Part shown: positions 6,496 to 12,425 of the stretch, piece after piece
Layout: each line of letters opens with the position of its first letter
How positions within the stretch are numbered: position 1 is the stretch's first letter
Assembly: GCA_964354135.1 (NCBI GenBank)
Contig: CAYGZA010000202.1
Location: 1 to 12,425 of the forward strand
DNA length: 12,425 nucleotides
Direction of reading: 5' to 3'
Source: CAYGZA01 sp964354135
Lineage (GTDB): Bacteria; Planctomycetota; Planctomycetia; Pirellulales; Thermoguttaceae
The notes under the pieces: generated by a model
What the model was told of the DNA's origin: nothing
Seen by the model: the letters and a program-made list of their open reading frames with translations, nothing else
Database searches by the model: none
Made by a program: the position numbers and the translations under genes

Positions 6496-7422
6496 ATGTC
6501 GTACCTCGCGAGCTTGACGATCCGTCTGGCGGCGGGAGCGATCCGGCTTTCCGACGAGCTTCGCCGTCGCCACGCGGGCTATCTTGCAGCCGCCCAGCAG
6601 GAAGACGGCGGCTTTGCCGGCCGCGAGGGCCCGGCCGACCTCTATTACACCAGTTTCGCGTTGCGGGGACTGGTCCTTCTCGGGGAGCTGGGCGAGGAAG
6701 CAGCCGCGCGGGCCGGCCGGTTCCTTCAGGCCCGGATCGGCGAGCCGATGGCGCCGGTGGATTTCCTTTCGCTGGTCTTCAGCGCGGCGCTCCTGGAGGT
6801 GATGGCGGGGATCGACCTGTTTACCGCCGCGGGGCTGGACCCCCGCGAAGCCGTGCTGAGCCGCCTGGAACCGCTGCGGCGCGAGGACGACGGCTACGCC
6901 AAGGGCCCGGAAAGCCGGTACAGCAGCACGTACCAGACCTTTCTCGTCATCGCCTGCAAGCAGCTCGTGGCAATGCCCGCGGACGATGCCGGCCGGCTGG
7001 TCGCCGCGATCCGGGCCCGGCAGCGCGACGACGGCGGCTTCGTGGAGATGGACCGCCTGACGCAAAGCGGGACCAATCCCACCGCCGCGGCCGTCGGTCT
7101 CTTGCGACTGTTGGATGCCCTGGACGAGCCGGCTCGCCGTCGGGCGGCCGGATTCCTGGCGGGAATGCAGAACGCCGAAGGGGGCCTTCGCGCGAACACG
7201 CGGATCCCGCTGGCCGACCTCTTGAGCACCTTCACCGGGCTGGTGGCGATGGACGACCTGGGGGCGCTGGGGTCGGTGGACCTCGCCGCCGCGCGGCGCT
7301 ACGCGGCCGCCCTGGAGCTGCCGCAAGGCGGCTTCCGCGCGGGGGCGTGGGACGGGCAGGCCGACGTCGAGTACACGTTCTACGGCCTCGGCACGCTCGC
7401 CCTGCTCGCCGCGGAGGCTTGA
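6496..7422 (+). CDS. Prenyltransferase beta-subunit-like alpha/alpha-barrel protein (308 aa)
   Basis: The protein is a single run of QW-like repeats: QQEDGGF (34-40), RREDDGY (128-133 with flank), RQRDDGGF (175-182), MQNAEGGL (224-231) and PQGGF (276-280). This is the pattern of protein prenyltransferase beta subunits and of one half of a triterpene cyclase. Protein prenyltransferases bind zinc through Asp, Cys and His. Here GGLRANTRIPLADLLST keeps the Asp (D241), but the Cys position is Leu (L243). In DVEYTFYGLGTL (290-301) the His position appears to be Tyr (Y293). There is also no DxDD motif. So it is probably neither a zinc prenyltransferase nor a class II cyclase by itself. It could bind a polyprenyl chain or partner the cyclase; this is inference. 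The ATG at 6496 follows a heptamer-derived segment and has no Shine-Dalgarno. Confidence 0.8.
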   Translation: MSYLASLTIRLAAGAIRLSDELRRRHAGYLAAAQQEDGGFAGREGPADLYYTSFALRGLVLLGELGEEAAARAGRFLQARIGEPMAPVDFLSLVFSAALLEVMAGIDLFTAAGLDPREAVLSRLEPLRREDDGYAKGPESRYSSTYQTFLVIACKQLVAMPADDAGRLVAAIRARQRDDGGFVEMDRLTQSGTNPTAAAVGLLRLLDALDEPARRRAAGFLAGMQNAEGGLRANTRIPLADLLSTFTGLVAMDDLGALGSVDLAAARRYAAALELPQGGFRAGAWDGQADVEYTFYGLGTLALLAAEA

Positions 7423-7454
7423 TCGGTTGCCTGCCGATCCACTACGCTGAGCGT

Positions 7455-8138
7455 ATGAGTACCCTGCGCGTGGAGAACGTTGCCAAGGAGTTTCCCACCC
7501 GCGGCGAGCCCCTGGTGGTGCTGCGGGGAGTCTCGCTGGAACTCGAGTCCGGTCGGAACGCCGCGATCATGGGGCCCAGCGGCTCGGGCAAGAGCACGCT
7601 CCTGAACATCCTCGGCACGCTGGAGCCCCCGACCAGCGGCCGCGTGTTTTTGGACGGCGAAGACCCCGGCACGATGAACGAGCCGGCGTTGGCGGCCCTG
7701 CGGAACCGTAAGATCGGGTTCGTGTTTCAGGACCACCATCTGCTCCCCCAGTGCTCGGTGCTGGAAAACGTGCTGATTCCCACGATTGCCTCGGGCCCCA
7801 TGCGGCCGGACGCCATCCCAAGGGCCCGCGATCTGTTGGAGCGCGTCGGCCTGGGCGGCCGGCTCGACCATCGCCCCGCGGAACTCTCCGGGGGCGAGCG
7901 CCAACGCGTCGCCTTGGCCCGGGCGCTCATCAACCGGCCCCTGCTCCTGCTGGCCGACGAGCCGACGGGGAACCTCGACCGGGGTAACGCAGGCCGCATC
8001 GCCAAGTTGCTCCTCGATCTTCAGGAGCAGGAGGGGATGATGCTGGTCCTCGTCACCCACAGCCCGCAGTTGGCGGCCCTCATGGAGCGGCAGTTCGAGC
8101 TCGACGACGGGAGGCTGAGGGGAAAGGATGAAGGATGA
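7455..8138 (+). CDS. ABC transporter ATP-binding protein, LolD/MacB/YbbA type (227 aa)
   Basis: All ATPase motifs are present: Walker A GPSGSGKST (40-48), Q-loop Q92 in FVFQDHHLLPQ, signature LSGGERQR (144-151), Walker B LLLLADEPTGNLD (163-175) and the switch His H202 in LVTHS. The Q-loop context and the ADEPTGNLD form are typical of ATPases that partner FtsX-family permeases. These power lipoprotein extraction, peptide export or envelope remodelling rather than ordinary import. The ATG at 7455 gives the standard start MSTLRVENVAKEF; the open frame upstream overlaps the previous gene and is not family-like. It starts 32 bp after the preceding stop, with a small 6-bp stem (7421-7426 with 7434-7439) in that gap. 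The last codons KDEG and the stop come from the GGATGAA heptamer array. The next gene encodes the matching permease. Confidence 0.93.
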   Translation: MSTLRVENVAKEFPTRGEPLVVLRGVSLELESGRNAAIMGPSGSGKSTLLNILGTLEPPTSGRVFLDGEDPGTMNEPALAALRNRKIGFVFQDHHLLPQCSVLENVLIPTIASGPMRPDAIPRARDLLERVGLGGRLDHRPAELSGGERQRVALARALINRPLLLLADEPTGNLDRGNAGRIAKLLLDLQEQEGMMLVLVTHSPQLAALMERQFELDDGRLRGKDEG

Positions 8139-8181
8139 AGGATGGACGATAAAAGGTGGAGGATGAAGGATGAAGGATGAA
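8126..8181. repeat. Heptamer array (GGATGAA family, eight units)
   Basis: Eight 7-bp units in unbroken register: GGATGAA twice, GGATGGA, CGATAAA, AGGTGGA, then GGATGAA three times (8161-8181). The array supplies the TGA stop of the ATPase gene (8136-8138), and its last base is the A of the permease ATG at 8181. The GGA cores could serve by chance as weak Shine-Dalgarno sequences for that start. Confidence 0.93.
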
Positions 8182-11100
8182 TGGCGGCCACGATGTCCGG
8201 TTTTCGACTGATCTTTGCATCGCTGCGGCACCACTGGCGGGTGCAGGCGGCCGTCGCCTGTGGCGTGGCGGCGGCCACGGCCGTGGTCTGCGGGGCGCTG
8301 CTGGTCGGGGACTCGATGCGCGGGAGCCTTCGGCGGCTCACGCTCGACCGCCTCGGGCGCGTCGAACTTGCGCTGGCCACCGATCGCTTCTTCCGCGCGG
8401 AGCTGGCAAATGAACTGGAGGAAGTCCTTCGATCGCGCCCGGACCGGGATTCGGCCGCCGTGGCGCCGGCGGTCCTGCTCCAGTGCAGCCTGGAAAACGC
8501 GGACCAGAACGCCCCTGCCCGGGCCAACCGCGTGAACCTGATCGGCTGCGACGAGCGATTCTGGCAATTGGATCCTTCCGCGCCGGGCCAGGCGCCGCAG
8601 GACCGCGAGATCGTCCTCAACGAGCCACTGGCCGAGCAGCTTGGAGTCCGCCCCGGCGAGGCGGTGCTCGTCCACCTGCCCCAGCGAGGTCCCATCCCAG
8701 CCGACACCCCCCTGGGCCGGAAAGCGGAGATGGTCAAGACCCAGCGGCTGACGGTCGGCCGGGTTATTCCCGCCGCGGGCCTGGGACGCTTCAGCCTCCG
8801 GGCCAGCCAGCAGCAGCCTCGCAACGCCTACGTGCCCCTGGACTGGCTCCAGGAGCGGCTTGCCCGGACCGGCCAAGTCAACGCGATCCTCGTCGCCGGG
8901 CCGCCGCGCGCGGAGGAGCCGGTCCTCGATGAGGCGCGGTTGCAGGCCGCGCTCCGGCCCGCCCTGGCGGACTACGGAATCCGGATCAAGAAGACCGACC
9001 GCGGCTACTTCAACGTCACCTCGGACCACCTCATTTTGGAGCCGGCGGCCGAAGAGGCAATCCTCAAGGCCATCGGCCGCCCGGACGTGCAGCCGGCGCT
9101 GGCTTACCTGGCCAATACGATCGCCTGCGGGCGGCGCGAGATCCCGTATTCGATTGTCGCGGCCGTCGATTTCGCGCGGGAGCCGCCGCTCGGCCCGATG
9201 CTCACCCCCGAGCGAAGACCGATCGGGACGCCGGCCGACCACGAGATCGTGCTGAACTCGTGGGCCGCCAGCGACCTTCGCGCTAAGCCCGGGGATACGA
9301 TCCGCGTGGAGTTCTTCGAGCCGGAGAGCACGCAGGGCGCGGTCCGCAAGCGATCGTGCGAGTTCCGCCTGGCGGCGATCGCGGAGCTGGACGCCGCGTG
9401 GGCCGGGGCGGCCGCCGATCCGGATTTTACCCCGGAAGTGCCGGGCGTGACCGACCAGCGCACGATCAGGAATTGGGACCTTCCCGCCCTGATCGACGCG
9501 GGCCGCGTGCGTAAGGAGGACGACGACTACTGGGAGGCGCACCGCGGCACGCCCAAGGCGTTCGTGAGCCTGGCGGCGGGGCGGCGGCTGTGGGCCGGCC
9601 GCTTCGGGCGGACCACGTCGCTTCGTGTCCCGCCGGCGGCCGGTCTGAGCGCGGGGCGCCTGCAAGAGAGGATATCGCTCGACCCGGCGGCGATGGGCTT
9701 CGTGCTCCAGCCGGTGAAGCGGCAGGGTCTGGAGGCCGCGGTCGGAACCACGCCGTTTGAGGTCCTGTTCCTCGCATTCAGCTCGTTTCTCTTGGTCTCG
9801 GCAGGGATCCTGGCGGCACTCTTGTTTCGCTTGGGGGTCGACCGCCGGGCGGCGGAAATCGGCATCCTCCTGGCCGTCGGGCTCCGCCGCCGGCAGGTGG
9901 CTGGATTGCTGGCGGCAGAGGGCCTGCTCGTGGCCGCGGCAGGAGGGCTGGCCGGGGTGGTGTTGGGAATCGGCTATGCCATGCTCCTGCTCCTCGGGCT
10001 GCAAACCTGGTGGCTGGGGGCCGTGGTGACGCCGTTCTTGCGGCTCCACGTCGCGCCGCAGAGCCTGGCGATCGGATGGGCAGGCGGCGTGGCCATTGCC
10101 TTCCTCGCGATCCTCAGGTCGGCGCGCCGGGTCGGCCGGACTCCTCCGCGGCAACTGCTCGCCGGCCAAACGTCCCATGAGAATCTCGGTTTGGGCATCC
10201 GCCGCGGGCACGTTGAACCAGTGGCATGGGGCGTGCTTGCGGCCGCTTTGGCGCTTGGCCTCTTCGCCGCGCGGCTTGGTGAGGAGGCCCGGGCCGGGGC
10301 CTTCTTCGGGGCCGGGGCGATGGTCCTCCTGGGGGCACTCGTCTTGATCTGGACGCGGCTGGCCGCGGGGAGCATCGGTCCCGCCGTGGGCCCCGGCCGC
10401 GGCAACCTCATGCGCTTGGCAATCCGCAACGCCGCCCGCAACCCGACCCGGAGCACGCTCACCGTGGGCCTGGTGGCGGCCGCCTGTTTCCTCATCGTCG
10501 CGGTCAGCGGGTTCCGGCTCGACCCGGCCCAAGCCGTTCCCGACCTCCAAAGCGGCAATGGCGGCTTTGCACTCGTGGCCGAGAGCGATCAGCCGGTCTT
10601 CCACGACCTGAACGCGCCCGAGGGCCGGGCAGAAGTCGGCTTCCTGCCCGAAGAATCGCGGGCCTTGGAGGATGCCACGATCATCCCCCTTCGGGTCCGG
10701 CCGGGCGACGACGCCAGTTGCCTGAATCTCTACCAGCCGCGCCAGCCGCGGGTGCTGGGAGTTCCGCGGCAGTTGATCGACCGGGGTGGGTTCGCGTGGG
10801 CCGACTTTCGCCGGCAGCCCGGGCTGCCCGGCGGCGAAGACCCCGCGAAGAATCCTTGGCGGCTCTTGGACCTCGATCTGGGAACCGATCCGGACGGCGT
10901 CCCCCGCGCGCCGGTGGTCTTGGAGAAAAACGCCGCCAACTACTCGCTTCATCTCTGGAAGGGGGTCGGGCAGACCTATGAGATCCGCGATGACCGCGGC
11001 CGCGCCGTTCGCTTGGAAATCGTAGGGCTCCTGAGCGGCAGCGTTCTGCAAGGCGACCTGCTGATCGGCGAGCGGGCCTTCCTGCGGCACTTCCCCCAGC

Positions 11101-11627
11101 AGACGGGCTACCGGTTCTTCCTCGTGGAAACCAAACCGGAACAGGCCGCGGCGGTGCGGAAGACCCTCGAGCGGGCGCTGGGGGGCTATGGGCTGGCCGC
11201 CGAAACCACGCGAGAGCGGCTGGCGGCGTTTTCCGCCGTGCAGAACACGTATCTCTCCACGTTTCAGAGCCTCGGCGCATTGGGGCTCCTTCTCGGGACG
11301 TTCGGGCTGGCGGCCGTCGAGATGCGGAGCGTGCTGGAGCGGCGGCGGGAGCTGGCCTTGATGCGGGCCACCGGGTTCCGCCGCCGGGCCCTGGCCTGGC
11401 TGGTCGGCCTCGAAAACGCCCTGCTTCTGGGGACCGGCCTGGCCTGCGGCATCCTCGCCGCGCTGGTGGCGGTGCTGCCGCACTTGTTGGGCGGCGGGGC
11501 CTCGATCCCCTGGGCCGGCTTGGCCGGGACGTTTGGACTTGTTTTCGCCGTCGGGCTGGCAGCCGGGCTCGCCGCCGTCCGCGCGGTCCTCACCCTGCCG
11601 CTCTTGGCGTCGCTCCGCAGCGAATAG
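8181..11627 (+). CDS. FtsX-family ABC transporter permease, duplicated FtsX domains (1148 aa)
   Basis: This is the membrane partner of the ATPase that ends 42 bp upstream. One N-terminal membrane helix (about 22-42) is followed by a large extracytoplasmic domain (about 45-520). The first FtsX unit starts near F526 and contains several helices to about 660, including the cytoplasmic coupling segment EIGILLAVGLRRRQVAG. Two more helices follow (about 680-735), then AIRNAARNPTRSTLTVGLVAAACF as the start of a second half near 745. A second outside domain spans about 775-1020. The last FtsX unit (1024-1148) carries the matching coupling segment ERRRELALMRATGFRRRAL. The helix count is near ten, as in YbbP-like permeases of the mechanotransmission class, but the protein is longer than YbbP or MacB because of the first outside domain. 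ATG 8181 or 8193 could both serve as start. The substrate is unknown. Confidence 0.88.
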   Translation: MAATMSGFRLIFASLRHHWRVQAAVACGVAAATAVVCGALLVGDSMRGSLRRLTLDRLGRVELALATDRFFRAELANELEEVLRSRPDRDSAAVAPAVLLQCSLENADQNAPARANRVNLIGCDERFWQLDPSAPGQAPQDREIVLNEPLAEQLGVRPGEAVLVHLPQRGPIPADTPLGRKAEMVKTQRLTVGRVIPAAGLGRFSLRASQQQPRNAYVPLDWLQERLARTGQVNAILVAGPPRAEEPVLDEARLQAALRPALADYGIRIKKTDRGYFNVTSDHLILEPAAEEAILKAIGRPDVQPALAYLANTIACGRREIPYSIVAAVDFAREPPLGPMLTPERRPIGTPADHEIVLNSWAASDLRAKPGDTIRVEFFEPESTQGAVRKRSCEFRLAAIAELDAAWAGAAADPDFTPEVPGVTDQRTIRNWDLPALIDAGRVRKEDDDYWEAHRGTPKAFVSLAAGRRLWAGRFGRTTSLRVPPAAGLSAGRLQERISLDPAAMGFVLQPVKRQGLEAAVGTTPFEVLFLAFSSFLLVSAGILAALLFRLGVDRRAAEIGILLAVGLRRRQVAGLLAAEGLLVAAAGGLAGVVLGIGYAMLLLLGLQTWWLGAVVTPFLRLHVAPQSLAIGWAGGVAIAFLAILRSARRVGRTPPRQLLAGQTSHENLGLGIRRGHVEPVAWGVLAAALALGLFAARLGEEARAGAFFGAGAMVLLGALVLIWTRLAAGSIGPAVGPGRGNLMRLAIRNAARNPTRSTLTVGLVAAACFLIVAVSGFRLDPAQAVPDLQSGNGGFALVAESDQPVFHDLNAPEGRAEVGFLPEESRALEDATIIPLRVRPGDDASCLNLYQPRQPRVLGVPRQLIDRGGFAWADFRRQPGLPGGEDPAKNPWRLLDLDLGTDPDGVPRAPVVLEKNAANYSLHLWKGVGQTYEIRDDRGRAVRLEIVGLLSGSVLQGDLLIGERAFLRHFPQQTGYRFFLVETKPEQAAAVRKTLERALGGYGLAAETTRERLAAFSAVQNTYLSTFQSLGALGLLLGTFGLAAVEMRSVLERRRELALMRATGFRRRALAWLVGLENALLLGTGLACGILAALVAVLPHLLGGGASIPWAGLAGTFGLVFAVGLAAGLAAVRAVLTLPLLASLRSE

Positions 11628-11645
11628 TCTTGCCCCGCAACTACC

Positions 11646-11669
11646 GGGCCGACACGGCCCGGCGCTGAA
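11646..11669. repeat. 24-bp GC-rich word in the convergent gap
   Basis: It matches the two copies at 6179-6202 and 6214-6237 with a single difference (GCGCTG for GCTCTG). It lies in the 52-bp space between the convergent permease and queE genes. The stem CGGGCC with GGCCCG around GACAC (11645-11661) could impede transcription from either side, but there is no U-run, so I do not call a terminator. Confidence 0.75.
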
Positions 11670-11679
11670 CGCCGAACCC

Positions 11680-12366
11680 TTACGCTCCTCGGACCAGGCC
11701 GAACCACTCGATCTGCCGCCGCGGGCAGTAGGCCAGCCCCACCTCGCGACAGTACGGTTCCAGCCACCGGGCCCGCTCGGCGAGAATCTCCACGTCCGTT
11801 CCCTCCGGCATGAGCAGGACCCGGGAGCGGTCGATCTCGGGAAACTCGGCCAGATACTGCTCAACTTCGCGGCAGGACTCCGGGGAATCGACCACGAACT
11901 TGAATTGGCAGGCGTACTCGGCAGCCAGGCGGCGGATCACCTCGGGGACGTGCCGCCGCTTGCGGTGCCGGACGTGCCACCCGCCCGCCTGCTCCGGCGA
12001 CGGGTCGGAGTTGGACAGTTTCGGGCTCACCGACATCAGGTGGCACTCGACGGGCAGGAAGCGGGTCCCGGCGGTCTCGATCGTGACGTGCCGGCCGAGG
12101 CGGCGGAGCTCGGCGGAAAGCGGCACCAGCTCCTCGAAGATCATCGGCTCGCCGCCGGTGAGCACAACGTGGGTTTCCCCCAGCTCGACCACCCCGGCGA
12201 CGATCTCGTCGACCGAGAGGTTCTTCCCTTCCGGATTCCAGGAGGCGTAGGGCGTGTCGCAATAGGAGCAACGCAGATTGCAGCCGCTTGAGCGCACGAA
12301 GACGCTGGGGGTCCCGGTCAGAAAGCCTTCCCCCTGGACCGATCGGAAGATCTCAGCGATTCGCAT
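11680..12366 (-). CDS. queE: 7-carboxy-7-deazaguanine synthase QueE (228 aa)
   Basis: QueE is a radical SAM enzyme that converts 6-carboxy-5,6,7,8-tetrahydropterin to 7-carboxy-7-deazaguanine, on the way to preQ0 and queuosine in tRNA. The start MRIAEIFRSVQGEG (QGEG at 11-14) is the family signature. The cluster motif CNLRCSYC (C29, C33, C36) follows at once, as in this compact family. GGEP (71-74), TIETAG (95-100) and SVSPKLSNSDP (112-122) complete the set. The length is within the QueE range. The ATG at 12366 is chosen over the TTG three bases upstream because it gives the usual first residue. The gene is convergent with the permease and is probably unrelated to the terpene genes. No queC, queD or queF is in the window. 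A heptamer array begins five bases upstream of the start codon. Confidence 0.95.
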   Translation of the reverse strand: MRIAEIFRSVQGEGFLTGTPSVFVRSSGCNLRCSYCDTPYASWNPEGKNLSVDEIVAGVVELGETHVVLTGGEPMIFEELVPLSAELRRLGRHVTIETAGTRFLPVECHLMSVSPKLSNSDPSPEQAGGWHVRHRKRRHVPEVIRRLAAEYACQFKFVVDSPESCREVEQYLAEFPEIDRSRVLLMPEGTDVEILAERARWLEPYCREVGLAYCPRRQIEWFGLVRGA

Positions 12367-12370
12367 CAAG

Positions 12371-12425
12371 AGCTATCAGCTTTCAGCAATCAGCTATCAG
12401 CTATCGGCTATCAGCTATCAGCTAT
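12371..12425. repeat. Heptamer array (AGCTATC family), runs off the right edge
   Basis: Units AGCTATC, AGCTTTC, AGCAATC, AGCTATC twice, GGCTATC, AGCTATC and a partial AGCTAT keep one 7-bp register to the last base of the window. The full array length is unknown. It lies directly upstream of queE, where a promoter would be expected, so the promoter is either inside or beyond the array. Confidence 0.93.

Noticed and set aside
11645..11661. Bidirectional intrinsic terminator between the permease and queE
   Set aside because: The 6-bp stem is present, but there is no U-tract on either strand, and the same word occurs at sites that are not gene ends.
7380..11864. Open frame of 1494 codons on the minus strand, antisense to the ABC genes
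   Set aside because: It is a shadow of strong GC codon bias opposite the permease and ATPase. Its protein is Arg/Gly/Pro/Gln-rich low-complexity sequence with no family motif, while the plus strand shows clear ABC motifs.
12371..12425. CRISPR-like direct repeats
   Set aside because: Units are 7 bp and contiguous, with no spacers.

Overview
The window is GC-rich bacterial DNA that reads as a planctomycete of the Pirellula/Thermogutta type. This is inference. It rests on the style of the triterpene-cyclase-like and long FtsX-type permease proteins, the general lack of Shine-Dalgarno sequences, and gaps filled with short tandem repeats. No rRNA, tRNA or CRISPR array was found, and no marker gene fixes the taxonomy.

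Layout: (1) 1-654, minus strand, the N-terminal 218 residues of a radical SAM protein that runs off the left edge. (2) 973-11627, six plus-strand genes in series: a class II terpene cyclase of the squalene-hopene cyclase superfamily (DxDD motif present); a fusion of a cysteine-rich DUF116 domain with an isoprenyl diphosphate synthase; a GT4-type glycosyltransferase; a single-domain prenyltransferase beta-subunit-like protein that lacks two of the three zinc ligands; an ABC ATPase of the LolD/MacB/YbbA type; and a 1148-residue FtsX-family permease. (3) 11680-12366, minus strand, queE for 7-deazaguanine (queuosine) synthesis, convergent with the permease.

The gene order suggests a working unit: an isoprenyl diphosphate is made, a terpene is cyclised, a sugar is added, and a lipid or envelope component is moved by the ABC transporter. 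Only the enzyme classes are visible. The product, and whether the ABC pair belongs to the pathway, are inference. No squalene synthase or HpnCDE-like gene is in the window.

The most unusual structure is non-coding. Most gaps are built from tandem repeats with a strict 7-bp period but different unit sequences (ATGAATG, TCATTCA, GGATGAA, AACCCTG, AGCTATC, GGCGAGG, GTTCAGG). Several arrays touch or supply start and stop codons. One array of exactly nine units (63 bp) lies in frame inside the cyclase gene. In the 335-bp gap at 6161-6495 a 205-bp element with perfect 25-bp terminal inverted repeats and 7-bp flanking direct repeats has inserted into such an array. It carries no gene and looks like a MITE or other non-autonomous element.
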